Position numbers and translations under genes: made by a program. Below are positions 8,035 through 15,558 of a stretch of 64,000 nucleotides of DNA, piece after piece. The notes under the pieces are model-generated. The model saw only the letters and a program-made list of their open reading frames with translations, was not told the DNA's origin and made no database searches. The stretch is from Sanguibacter sp. HDW7 (GTDB lineage Bacteria > Actinomycetota > Actinomycetes > Actinomycetales > Cellulomonadaceae): NCBI RefSeq assembly GCF_011300875.1, contig NZ_CP049862.1, forward strand, positions 3,224,001 to 3,288,000. The letters run 5' to 3'. Numbering within the stretch: the first letter of the stretch is position 1; every line of letters starts with the position of its first letter.

Positions 8035-9186
8035 GTGACGACTGAACGTAGGCAGCTGGTCGCGGTAGGTGGCGCCTATGCGGCGCAGCAGTTCGGGTAC
8101 GGTGCGCTCGTCACGGCGCTGCCCGCGTTGCGCGACCGGTCGAGCCTCAGCGACGGCGACCTGTCGCTCGTCATGCTTGGGGTCATCATCGGTGCGGCGT
8201 GCGGGTCGATCCTCGCGGAGCGGGTCGCGGTCCGGTGGGGTTCACGGCAGGCGCTCGTCGCGGCACTCGCGGTGCAGGGGGTGGCGCTCGCGCTCGTCAC
8301 GGTCGCGGTGCCGGTGGCGTTGCTGGTTCCGTCGCTCGTGCTCGTCGGGCTGGGGCTGGGTGGCATCGACGCGTCGTACAACATGCAGGCGTCGCTCACG
8401 GAGCAGCGCCTGGGGCGGCCGGTCCTCGGTCGCCTCTACGCGGCGGGGACGTTCGCGGCGATCGTCGCGACGGGTGTGACGGCGGGGGCGCTCGCGCTGG
8501 GGCTGCCTGCGGTCGCGGCGCTAGTTGTCGCGGTGCTCCTGCACGCGACGGTCGCGGTGCGCGGCGTGCGGGACCTCGATCCGCGGCGCGCGGCGCACCG
8601 GGTCGAGGAGCGTCGGTCGGACCGCACGCCGCTGCCGACGGGCGCGATCGTCGCGGTGGGGTCGGTGGTGTTCGCGGCGTTCGTCGTCGACGCGGTGGTC
8701 TCGACGTGGGGGACGGTGCTCGCGACGGACGAGCTGCGTCTCGCTGACGCTCGCACGCCCCTGCTCTACATGACCTACCTCGCGGCGTCGCTCGTGGCGC
8801 GCCTGCTCACGGACCGCGCGGTCCTCGCGGCGGGACGGGTGCGCGTGGGTGTGGTGGCGGGTTCGGTGGGCGCGGTGGGCTGCGTGGTCATCGCGTGGTC
8901 GGGTGCGGTGCCGCTCGTCGTGCTGGGCTTCGCGGCGGCGGGCATCGCGTCGGGCTGCCTCGTGCCGCTCGCGTTCTCACGTGCGGGCGAGCTCGTGCCG
9001 GGACGCAGCGACGAGGTCATCGCGCGCGTCAACCTCTTCAACTATGCGGCGGCGGTGCTGGGCGGCGCGCTTCCCGGGGTCGTCGCGGAGGTCGCGCGGC
9101 TCGGCCTCGCGTTCCTCCTGCCGGCGGCGGCGCTCGTCGTGTGCATCCCGCTGCTGCGGACGCTGCGACGCCGGGTACCGAGCTAG
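8035..9186 (+). CDS. MFS transporter
   Basis: Encodes 383 residues with about twelve hydrophobic segments. The loop between TM2 and TM3 reads ERVAVRWGSRQ, matching the MFS G-x-x-x-D/E-R-x-G-R/S type motif, and GLGLGGIDASYNMQ follows. It resembles the YbjJ-like group of small MFS permeases; the substrate is unknown. The GTG start is set by GAGGAGG five bases upstream. The long N-terminal extension that is open in frame to 7822 is Pro/Arg-rich and not credible. Confidence 0.85.
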   Translation: MTTERRQLVAVGGAYAAQQFGYGALVTALPALRDRSSLSDGDLSLVMLGVIIGAACGSILAERVAVRWGSRQALVAALAVQGVALALVTVAVPVALLVPSLVLVGLGLGGIDASYNMQASLTEQRLGRPVLGRLYAAGTFAAIVATGVTAGALALGLPAVAALVVAVLLHATVAVRGVRDLDPRRAAHRVEERRSDRTPLPTGAIVAVGSVVFAAFVVDAVVSTWGTVLATDELRLADARTPLLYMTYLAASLVARLLTDRAVLAAGRVRVGVVAGSVGAVGCVVIAWSGAVPLVVLGFAAAGIASGCLVPLAFSRAGELVPGRSDEVIARVNLFNYAAAVLGGALPGVVAEVARLGLAFLLPAAALVVCIPLLRTLRRRVPS

Positions 9187-9229
9187 CCGCTCGGGGCACG
9201 CCGGGCGGGGGTGCGTACGGCGGACGCCG

Positions 9230-9580
9230 TCACGCCCCGTCCGACGGAGCCTCCCGCTCAGCGACGTCCCCTGCAGTATGCGCGGGCTGATCGTCGACGG
9301 GCGGCACCCACTCGGAGACGAGCCCGTCGACAACCTCGAGGCGTGCGAGCACCTCGGACTCGATGGCGTCGACGTCGGAGCCGTCGTCGAGCACTCGACC
9401 GGCGGCAAGCCCGACAAGGAACGCCGTGAGCGGTGCACCGGGTCGGACGGCGTGGTGGGCGACGTCTCGCACCATGTCGAGGATCGGCCCCGTGACGCGG
9501 TCGAGCACGTCCTGCTCGATGTCGAGGGCAGGTCCGGCCTGCTCGAGCCAGCGGTCCAGGTCGCTCACCGGGGTCTCCAT
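9230..9580 (-). CDS. DUF6457-type small protein in molybdate operon
   Basis: Encodes 116 residues, acidic and helical, containing LDRWLEQAGPALDI and VAHHAVRPGAPLTAFLVGLAAG. This matches small actinobacterial proteins of the DUF6457 type that I recall near molybdenum genes; no function is established. Its start lies inside the end of modC (overlap 9565-9580), so it is the last gene of the modABC operon and probably linked to Mo uptake or cofactor handling. No membrane segment or signal peptide. Confidence 0.75.
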   Translation of the reverse strand: METPVSDLDRWLEQAGPALDIEQDVLDRVTGPILDMVRDVAHHAVRPGAPLTAFLVGLAAGRVLDDGSDVDAIESEVLARLEVVDGLVSEWVPPVDDQPAHTAGDVAEREAPSDGA

Positions 9581-10320
9581 CCATCCTCGGCGCGCCCGTC
9601 GCGCGCCTCCCGCACCGATTCTCCCCTTTCGACGGCCCTTCCGTCAGCCAGACGCACGGAACGATCTCCGAGCGCGACAGCCTCGGCGGCGTCGTGGGTG
9701 ACGAGAACGACGGGCGTGCCCCCCGCGGCGACGTCGCGGACGACGTCGTGGAGGAGAGGCCGGGCAGCCTCGTCGAGGGCTGCGAACGGCTCGTCGAGCA
9801 GCAGCAGCGCAGGTTCGACGACGACGGCACGGGCGAGCGCGACGCGCTGCGACTGGCCTCCGGAGAGCCGGTCGGCACGCTCGTGCGCGTGGTCGGCGAG
9901 ACCGACGTGCTCGAGGGCGTCGGCCGCGCGCTTCCGGGCGTCGCGGACCGGAACACCGCGGGCGCGGAGACCGAACGCGACGTTCTCGAGCGCGCTCAGG
10001 TGTCCGAAGAGGACGTGCGACTGCGGCACGAGCCCGGTCCGACGGTCGGGCGCGGGCACGTGGACACGCGCCTGGACGTCGTCGAGCACCGCACCGCCGA
10101 GCGTGACGCGTCCGGCAGCGAGCGGCACGAGGCCCGCGAGCACCCAGAGGAGCGTCGACTTGCCGGACCCGTTGGGGCCGACGACGCACAGCACCTCGCC
10201 CGGCGCGACGGACAGCTCGACGTCGAGCTGCAGCCGGCCTCGCTCGGCGACGACGTGCGCACGGAGACCCCCGGGCACGTGACCGTCGTCCACCCCGGCC
10301 CCCGGGAGCTGGAGCCTCAC
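9565..10320 (-). CDS. modC: Molybdate ABC transporter ATP-binding protein
   Basis: Encodes 251 residues. Walker A GPNGSGKST is near residue 49, the Q-loop is in GLVPQSHVLF, the signature LSGGQSQRVALARA is near 150 and Walker B LLLLDEPFAALD near 172, with the switch histidine in VLVTHD. It is shorter than E. coli ModC because it lacks a C-terminal TOBE domain; that domain is in the separate regulator encoded at 12067-12468. The GTG start overlaps the modB stop as GTGA. Confidence 0.92.
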   Translation of the reverse strand: MRLQLPGAGVDDGHVPGGLRAHVVAERGRLQLDVELSVAPGEVLCVVGPNGSGKSTLLWVLAGLVPLAAGRVTLGGAVLDDVQARVHVPAPDRRTGLVPQSHVLFGHLSALENVAFGLRARGVPVRDARKRAADALEHVGLADHAHERADRLSGGQSQRVALARAVVVEPALLLLDEPFAALDEAARPLLHDVVRDVAAGGTPVVLVTHDAAEAVALGDRSVRLADGRAVERGESVREARDGRAEDGWRPR

Positions 10321-11162
10321 CGCGCACCTACCGTCTCGGCACCGCGCGCGGCGAGCCCCGCGAGCCCGCCGAGCCACCGCGAGCGCAGCGCGACGAGCAC
10401 GACGAGCGACACGACGACGAGCACGAGCGACAGCGCGACGGCCGTGGCCCGGTCCCGTTCGAGCGCGAGGTAGATCGCGACCGGCATCGTGCGGGTGACG
10501 CCCGGGAAGTTGCCGGCAAAGGTGATCGTGGCGCCGAACTCGCCGAGCGCCCGCGCGAACGCGAGCACGGCTCCGGCCGCGACGCCCGGCGCGACGACGG
10601 GCAGCGTGACCCGCCGGAACACGTACCAGCGCGAGCCACCGAGCGACGCCGCGACCTGCGCGAGCCGCGGGTCGACCGCTTGCAGCGCGGCGTCGACGGA
10701 GATGACGAGGAACGGCAGCGCGACGAACGTCTGCGCGACGACGACCGCCGCCGTCGTGAACGGCAGCTGCACGCCGAACCACGCGTCGAGGTGCTCGCCC
10801 AGCAGGCCTCGTCGGCCGAGCAGCGCGAGCAGGGCGACGCCGCCGACGACGGGTGGCAGCACCATCGGCATGGTGACGAGCGCGCGCACGAGCCCGGGCA
10901 GCGGCAGCGCGTCGTGCGCGAGGAGCCACGCGAGCGGCACCCCGAGCACGACGCACAGCAGCGCAGACAACCCGGCGGTCCGCAGGCTCAGCCACAGAGC
11001 CTCCGCCGCGGGCCCGTCGTCGAGCAGCCCCACCATCTCGCGCCAGGGCGCGGACGCGACGAGCGCGACGAACGGTGCGACGAGGAAGGCGAGCGCGAGC
11101 ACGCCGGGGACCGCGAGCGCGAGCGGTGCCCGCGCTCGACGGGCCACGGCGCGACGCGTCAC
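10317..11162 (-). CDS. modB: Molybdate ABC transporter permease
   Basis: Encodes 281 residues with about six hydrophobic segments. The EAA-type loop that contacts the ATPase reads ASLGGSRWYVFRRVTLP near residue 185, and ARALGEFGATITFAGN is the classic ModB/CysT signature. It forms the homodimeric channel for molybdate or tungstate. The GTG start overlaps the modA stop by four bases, and the stop overlaps the modC start the same way, so the three are tightly coupled. Confidence 0.95.
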   Translation of the reverse strand: MTRRAVARRARAPLALAVPGVLALAFLVAPFVALVASAPWREMVGLLDDGPAAEALWLSLRTAGLSALLCVVLGVPLAWLLAHDALPLPGLVRALVTMPMVLPPVVGGVALLALLGRRGLLGEHLDAWFGVQLPFTTAAVVVAQTFVALPFLVISVDAALQAVDPRLAQVAASLGGSRWYVFRRVTLPVVAPGVAAGAVLAFARALGEFGATITFAGNFPGVTRTMPVAIYLALERDRATAVALSLVLVVVSLVVLVALRSRWLGGLAGLAARGAETVGAR

Positions 11163-12070
11163 GGGAGACGGAACCCGGCCTCGGCGAGTGCGCTGCGGCC
11201 GCGCTCGGAGGCGAGGAGGTCGCGGAACGCCTTGGCTGCGGCCGCGTTGGGCGCCTCGGCGACGGTCGCGACGAGGTAGTCGTTGACGACGGTCGACGCC
11301 TCGGGGAACTCGATCGTGAGGACGTCGTCGCCCGCGTCCTTGGCGTCGGTCGTGTAGACGAGCGCGGCGTCGACCTCGTCGGAGACGGCGAGCTGGAGGG
11401 CCGCCGTGACGTTCTCGGAGTACGTGTCGGGCGTGACCTTGAGGCCGGCCTTCTCGATGACCTGCGCGGCCGCGGCGCCGCACGGCACCTCCTCGGCGCA
11501 CAGCGCGAGCCTCAGGTCGTTGTTCGTGAGGTCCTTGAGGTTCGCGACCTTGCCCGGGTTGTCGGGCGGCGTGACGATGACGAGGGTGTTGCCCGCGAAG
11601 ACGGCCTGGTCGGTGACGTGCTCGGCCGCGGTCTTCATGGTCGCGGCGGACGCCGTGAGGAGCACGTCGGCGGGGGCGCCTGCGACGACCTGCTCCGCGA
11701 GCGCGGAGCTCGCCGCGAACGAGAAGTCGATCTTCAGGCCCGTGTGCGCGGCTTCGAGCTCGGCGCCGAGCTTGGTGAGGACGGGCTCGAGCGAGGCGGC
11801 GGCGAGGACGACGAGGCGGCCCGTGACGGCCGCGTCGGAGGTTGCGCCCGTGCTCGTCGCCCCCTGCGTCCCGGCCGTTCCCGGCGCAGCGTCGTCCGCG
11901 CACGCGGCGAGCCCGCCCGCGGCGAGCGCCGCGAGCGCGAGGGTTGCCACGGCGCGGGATGCTGCCCGACGGCGCGGGGCGCGGTGGATGCGGGCCGGGC
12001 CGCAGTCGGTCGTGCCCGTCGGTGCGGTGGCGGACGAGCTGCGGACGATGGTGGTGCGTGCGGTGCTCAC
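11159..12070 (-). CDS. modA: Molybdate-binding lipoprotein
   Basis: Encodes 303 residues. A long basic N-terminal stretch (about 40 residues) precedes a hydrophobic segment and the lipobox LAAC near residue 57. The mature part is ModA-like: LVVLAAASLEPVLTKLG, then FSFAASSALAEQVVAGAPADVLLTAS, and later VYTTDA and a C-terminal RDLLASERGR. The unusually long pre-signal region may mean the true start is further in, but the GTG at 12070 overlaps the upstream stop as GTGA, the pattern used throughout this operon. Confidence 0.92.
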   Translation of the reverse strand: MSTARTTIVRSSSATAPTGTTDCGPARIHRAPRRRAASRAVATLALAALAAGGLAACADDAAPGTAGTQGATSTGATSDAAVTGRLVVLAAASLEPVLTKLGAELEAAHTGLKIDFSFAASSALAEQVVAGAPADVLLTASAATMKTAAEHVTDQAVFAGNTLVIVTPPDNPGKVANLKDLTNNDLRLALCAEEVPCGAAAAQVIEKAGLKVTPDTYSENVTAALQLAVSDEVDAALVYTTDAKDAGDDVLTIEFPEASTVVNDYLVATVAEAPNAAAAKAFRDLLASERGRSALAEAGFRLP

Positions 12071-12468
12071 AGGGCCTCCCCGAGGCGGTCGATCATCACG
12101 GACGTGGCCTTGACCCGGGCAGCGACGAGGCTGCCGGGCTCGAGGCCGAGCTCGTCGGCAGCCTCACGGCTGACGAGCGAGACGATGCGGAACGGCCCGG
12201 CCTGCACCTCGACCTGCGCCATGACGCCGTCGCGGACGACCCGCGTGACGATGCCGTCGAGGCGATTGCGGGCGGAGACGGTGCCGTCGCCACCGTCGGG
12301 CGCGTCGGCGAGCTCTCGGGCGAAGGCGGCGACGTCGGCGCCGGCGATGGTCCGCCGGCCGGTGTCGCTGCGGGTCGCGGGCAGGCGCCCGGCGTCGATC
12401 CAGCGGCGGACGGTGTCGTCGCTCACCCCGAGCAGCCGCGCTGCCTCGCTCACCCGAATCTCGCTCAT
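12067..12468 (-). CDS. HTH-TOBE molybdate-responsive regulator
   Basis: Encodes 133 residues. Residues 1-45 are an excisionase/MerR-type helix-turn-helix: VSEAARLLGVSDDTVRRWID. Residues about 67-133 form one TOBE/Mop domain (ARNRLDGIVTRVVRDGVMAQVEV, then SREAADELGLEPGS), which binds molybdate in ModE and Mop proteins. It is therefore a one-polypeptide candidate Mo sensor, a domain order different from ModE with its winged helix. First gene of the mod operon. The ATG has no ribosome site but sits seven bases after a -10-like TAGTGT, implying a leaderless transcript. Confidence 0.88.
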   Translation of the reverse strand: MSEIRVSEAARLLGVSDDTVRRWIDAGRLPATRSDTGRRTIAGADVAAFARELADAPDGGDGTVSARNRLDGIVTRVVRDGVMAQVEVQAGPFRIVSLVSREAADELGLEPGSLVAARVKATSVMIDRLGEAL

Positions 12469-12474
12469 GCGGCA

Positions 12475-12480
12475 ACACTA
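12475..12480 (-). promoter_or_regulatory. Leaderless -10 element of mod operon
   Basis: TAGTGT on the minus strand is separated by six bases from the ATG at 12468, placing the predicted transcription start on the A of the ATG. No Shine-Dalgarno sequence is present. Confidence 0.6.
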
Positions 12481-12583
12481 GAGGGATTCACCCGCACCTG
12501 CGTGAGTTTGCCCGTGAAAAACCCTCATCGCGAGACTGTGCAGCGTCTCGCTCGCCGTACCGCGGCGTCCCGCGCCGTCCCGC

Positions 12584-12670
12584 GACCTAGTCCCTCGGGC
12601 TCGAGCTAGTGCCCGCGGGGTACTAGGTCAGGGTTCAACCGACTAGGTCAGGTTCCAACCGACTAGGTCA
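12584..12670. repeat. Direct repeats (20-bp period) plus inverted copy upstream of mod operon
   Basis: Three copies of ACTAGGTCA start at 12622, 12642 and 12662, spaced exactly 20 bp; the full unit is near GACTAGGTCAGGTTCCAACC. An inverted copy GACCTAGTCCC lies at 12584-12594. CTAG is otherwise scarce in such GC-rich DNA. The array lies 115-200 bp upstream of the mod operon start and 36 bp downstream of mobA. Regular spacing of about two helical turns suggests cooperative protein binding. Confidence 0.7.
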
Positions 12671-12705
12671 GCGCGAAGGGACGAGCTCGCGGGCGGCGCC
12701 AGCCT

Positions 12706-13296
12706 CTAGTTCTGCTCGTGCGTCGCACGGGCTCGGGCGAGGTCGTCCGGGGTGTCGACGTCGAGCTCCTCGAGATCGGTCACGGGGACCTCGACGATCT
12801 CGAGGCCCTCCGCGAGGGCACGGGCGGGCAGGTTGTGCGCGCCTCCCTCGAGCACGTGCGCGACACCCGCGAGCCGGTAGGCCGCGAGCAGGGGCTGCCT
12901 CCTGCCCGACGCCCCGACGGCCAGCGCAGCGCCCGCGCCCGGCGTCGCGTCGAGCGCGGCGAGCAGCCGTGGGACGACGTCGCCGGCCCACGGCTGGTCC
13001 CCCGCGAGCGCGACGAGCACGAGGGCGTCGGGCGCGGTCGCGGCCCCGGCGGCGAGCGCCGCGGCGGGACCTCCGCCCGGTGGGTCCTCGCGGACCCAGC
13101 GCACGCCCGGGTGGCGGGCGTGGGCGGCGTGCCCGGGGTCGTCGGCGACGACGACGCGCGGCCAGGCGGACGTCGAGTCGAGCACGCGGTCGAGGATCGA
13201 GCGCCCGCCGACGTCGAGCGCGGTCTTGTCCCCGCCCCCGAGCCGCCGAGCGGTCCCGCCGGCAGGCACGACGACGACGACGTCCGCAGCTCTCAT
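12706..13296 (-). CDS. mobA: Molybdenum cofactor guanylyltransferase-like protein
   Basis: Encodes 196 residues of the MobA-like NTP transferase family. The nucleotide loop VPAGGTARRLGGGDKTAL is near residue 10, and VALAGDQPWAGDVVPRL near 95 holds the metal-binding aspartate region. The C-terminus ends in the family's usual LDVDTPDDLARARA. It should transfer GMP to molybdopterin. The ATG at 13296 has GGGGGAG eight bases upstream. It lies upstream of the mod operon on the same strand, separated by 237 bases with repeats. Confidence 0.88.
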   Translation of the reverse strand: MRAADVVVVVPAGGTARRLGGGDKTALDVGGRSILDRVLDSTSAWPRVVVADDPGHAAHARHPGVRWVREDPPGGGPAAALAAGAATAPDALVLVALAGDQPWAGDVVPRLLAALDATPGAGAALAVGASGRRQPLLAAYRLAGVAHVLEGGAHNLPARALAEGLEIVEVPVTDLEELDVDTPDDLARARATHEQN

Positions 13297-13337
13297 CCCC
13301 ACGTCTCCCCCAACCGCATCGCGCCGCACCCTTCCCC

Positions 13338-13388
13338 GACGGATTGACGGCATCCGACCGTCGAACCGTCGGAACGCGTCAATCCGTC
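13338..13388. repeat. Palindromic element, family A copy 2
   Basis: Arms GACGGATTGACG (13338-13349) and CGTCAATCCGTC (13377-13388) are perfectly complementary, extended outward by CCC/GGG with one bulge. The element sits between divergently transcribed mobA and moaE, where a terminator would be out of place. Confidence 0.78.
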
Positions 13389-13524
13389 GGGAAGGACGGA
13401 GAGGGGGGCGACGTGGGGGGTGACGCGACGGGCGTGGGCACGGGACGCGACGCGCGGGCTCTCCATCGACACCGCGCGGTTCATTGACACGGTGCAGGCC
13501 GTGGGGAGCGCGTCCGCGCGTGCG

Positions 13525-13530
13525 TAGGGT
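13525..13530 (+). promoter_or_regulatory. Leaderless -10 element of moaE
   Basis: TAGGGT followed by six bases and then the GTG start at 13537, so the predicted first transcribed base is the start codon. Confidence 0.55.
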
Positions 13531-13536
13531 GGGGGC

Positions 13537-14013
13537 GTGACCCTGCCCGACGCCTCCGCCCACCGCGACAGCTCGCGGATCGTGCCGCCGCGCCGCGCCG
13601 TCGTGCGCGCGACCGTGACGACGGACCCGCTCGACGTCGACGAGCACGCGCGCCTCGTCGAGGACGCGGCCGCGGGTGCGGTCGTGACGTTCGCAGGCGT
13701 CGTCCGCGACCATGACGGGGGCCGCGGGGTCACGGGCATCGAGTACGTCGGGCACCCCGACGCGGCGGAGGTCCTTGCGCGGGTCGTCGCGGAGGCCGTC
13801 GAGCATCTCGACGTCGACGCGGTCGCCGTGACGCACAGGCTCGGACCGCTCGTGGTCGGCGAGTGCGCGCTCGCTCTCGCGGTGAGCTCGGCGCACCGCC
13901 GCGAGGCCTTCGAGGCTGCGGCAGCGCTGGTCGACGCGGTCAAGGAGCACCTCCCGGTGTGGAAGCGGCAGGATCTGTCCGACGGCGGCGAGGAGTGGGT
14001 CGGCTCGGCCTGA
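13537..14013 (+). CDS. moaE: Molybdopterin synthase catalytic subunit
   Basis: Encodes 158 residues. Conserved MoaE elements are present: VTFAGVVRDHDGGRGV near residue 49, HRLGPLVVGE near 103, SSAHRREAFEAA near 120 and the catalytic-lysine segment VKEHLPVWKRQ near 138. With MoaD thiocarboxylate it inserts two sulfurs into precursor Z (cPMP). It is monocistronic and converges with moaD. An extra N-terminal tail of about 20 residues precedes the domain; the leaderless promoter supports the GTG start chosen. Confidence 0.95.
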   Translation: MTLPDASAHRDSSRIVPPRRAVVRATVTTDPLDVDEHARLVEDAAAGAVVTFAGVVRDHDGGRGVTGIEYVGHPDAAEVLARVVAEAVEHLDVDAVAVTHRLGPLVVGECALALAVSSAHRREAFEAAAALVDAVKEHLPVWKRQDLSDGGEEWVGSA

Positions 14014-14071
14014 GCAGCGCCGCTCGCGCGTCCGGACGACGCACCCGGCACCCCGGCACGCACCGCGTCCC

Positions 14072-14344
14072 TCACCCTCCGGCGAACGGCGGCAGGACGT
14101 CGACGGTGGTCGCCCCGTCGAGCGGTGCGTCAGGGTCGCGCAGGAGTCGGCCGTCGGCGAGGACGCTGCACAGCGCGAGGAGCGCCTCGAGCCCGGGGTG
14201 GGCGGCGAGGACGGCGGCGGTGACGTGCCCGACGGTCGGCGCGGCGGGGACGGTGAGAACCTCCTGCTCGCAGTCGGCGCTGGCCGAGGCGGCGGCGAAG
14301 TAGCGGACGGTGAGGGTCGTGGTCCCGTCGATGACCTCGGTCAT
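14072..14344 (-). CDS. moaD: Molybdopterin synthase sulfur carrier subunit
   Basis: Encodes 90 residues with the ubiquitin-like beta-grasp pattern and the C-terminal PPFAGG tail needed for adenylation and thiocarboxylation. It supplies sulfur to MoaE and is loaded by the MoeB/MoeZ protein encoded at 18704-19951. It starts four bases after the moaA stop, so the two are co-transcribed. Confidence 0.93.
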   Translation of the reverse strand: MTEVIDGTTTLTVRYFAAASASADCEQEVLTVPAAPTVGHVTAAVLAAHPGLEALLALCSVLADGRLLRDPDAPLDGATTVDVLPPFAGG

Positions 14345-14348
14345 GCCG

Positions 14349-15455
14349 TCATCCTCCGATCGCGCTCATGAGCCTGTCGGGCTGCAGGAAGCCCTCGTCG
14401 TCGATGCCGTGGCCGGCCTTCTTGCCCCACATGGCGGTGCGCCAGGCGTCGGCGATCTCGTCGTCGGACGCGCCGCCGCGCAGCAGCCCGCGCAGGTCGG
14501 TCTCCTCGCGCGCGAAGAGGCAGGTGCGGATCTGGCCGTCGGACGTGAGGCGGGTGCGGTCGCACGCGCCGCAGAAAGGCCGGGTGACGGTGCCGATGAC
14601 GCCGACGCGTCCGACGTCGACGCCGTCGCGGAGCACGCGCCACGTCTCGGCGGGAGCGCCACCGCGGACGGCCGCGCCCTCGGGTGCGAGCGTGTGCGCG
14701 GCGGTGAGGGACGCAAGGATCTCGTCGGCCGTCACCATGTCGTCCCGCACCCACGTGCCGTGCGGGCCGAGCGGCATCTGCTCGATGAAGCGCAGCTCGA
14801 AGCCGCGCTCGAGCGCCCAGTCGAGCAGGCGTGGCGCCTCGTCCTCGTTGATGCCCCGCACGAGGACGGCGTTGACCTTGATGGGGGCGAAGCCGACGGC
14901 CTCGGCCGCGTCGAGGCCCGCGAGGACGTCGTGCAGGCGGTCACGGCGGGTGAGCTGCGCGTAGCGGGCGGGGTCGAGGGAGTCGACAGAGACGTTGACG
15001 CGTGTGAGGCCGGCGTCCGCGAGCGTGCGGGCGCGCCGGTCGAGGCCGAGACCGTTGGTCGTGAGCGACGTGGGGACGCGCGCGCCGCCGGGGGTGCGCA
15101 GCTCGTGCGTCGCGGCGACGATGGTCTCGAGGCCGCGTCGCAGGAGGGGCTCGCCTCCCGTGAAGCGCACCTCGGTGACGCCGAGGCGTTCGACGGCGAT
15201 GCGGACGAGCCGCGAGATCTCGTCGTCGTCGAGCATCTGCTCGGTGGGCGTCCACTCGAGGCCCTCGGCGGGCATGCAGTAGGTGCAGCGGAGGTTGCAG
15301 CGGTCTGTGAGAGAGACACGCAGGTCGACGGCACGGCGGCCGAAACGGTCGACGAGGCCGGGGTCGTCGGGCCGTGCGACCTCGCTCGTGAGCACCCCGG
15401 CACGTGCGGCGCCGGGCGCCTGCGCGGGGTGGTCGGTCGAGGTGAGGTCCGCCAC
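14349..15455 (-). CDS. moaA: GTP 3',8-cyclase (radical SAM)
   Basis: Encodes 368 residues. The radical SAM cluster motif is CNLRCTYC near residue 53, with FTGGEPLLR for SAM binding. The second 4Fe-4S site is CGACDRTRLTSDGQIRTC near residue 297. The last two residues are the GG needed for MoaC-coupled activity. It starts the Moco pathway by converting GTP to 3',8-cH2GTP. The GTG start has no ribosome site; TAGACT ends seven bases before it, indicating a leaderless transcript. It is divergent from moeA. Confidence 0.97.
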   Translation of the reverse strand: MADLTSTDHPAQAPGAARAGVLTSEVARPDDPGLVDRFGRRAVDLRVSLTDRCNLRCTYCMPAEGLEWTPTEQMLDDDEISRLVRIAVERLGVTEVRFTGGEPLLRRGLETIVAATHELRTPGGARVPTSLTTNGLGLDRRARTLADAGLTRVNVSVDSLDPARYAQLTRRDRLHDVLAGLDAAEAVGFAPIKVNAVLVRGINEDEAPRLLDWALERGFELRFIEQMPLGPHGTWVRDDMVTADEILASLTAAHTLAPEGAAVRGGAPAETWRVLRDGVDVGRVGVIGTVTRPFCGACDRTRLTSDGQIRTCLFAREETDLRGLLRGGASDDEIADAWRTAMWGKKAGHGIDDEGFLQPDRLMSAIGG

Positions 15456-15461
15456 TCCGCC

Positions 15462-15467
15462 AGTCTA
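15462..15467 (-). promoter_or_regulatory. Leaderless -10 element of moaA
   Basis: Minus-strand TAGACT with six bases before the GTG at 15455. Mirror image of the moeA promoter. Confidence 0.6.
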
Positions 15468-15473
15468 GGAGCG

Positions 15474-15540
15474 GCCACCGACATCTGCCCGGGGCCGCCC
15501 GTGGAAAAACCCGGTGACTGCCCTGCGGGATGTCGGTGGC
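15474..15540. promoter_or_regulatory. Mirror-image operator pair between moaA and moeA
   Basis: GCCACCGACATC (15474-15485) and its exact complement GATGTCGGTGGC (15529-15540) lie symmetrically in the 103-bp divergent intergenic region. Read outward, each copy ends 18 bases before its own gene's start and six bases before its own -10. The likely role is a shared binding site for one regulator serving both promoters. Confidence 0.65.
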
Positions 15541-15546
15541 GCCGAG

Positions 15547-15552
15547 TAGGTT
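15547..15552 (+). promoter_or_regulatory. Leaderless -10 element of moeA
   Basis: TAGGTT, six bases, then GTG at 15559. The spacing is identical to that of moaA. Confidence 0.6.
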
Positions 15553-15558
15553 GGCGCC

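Noticed and set aside
12479-12705. CRISPR-like array
   Set aside because: The direct repeats have 20-bp periodicity with only about ten variable bases, three copies and no cas genes.
15456-15558. Moco riboswitch between moaA and moeA
   Set aside because: Both transcripts appear to start at the start codon, leaving no 5' leader for a riboswitch, and the inverted repeat spans two divergent promoters.
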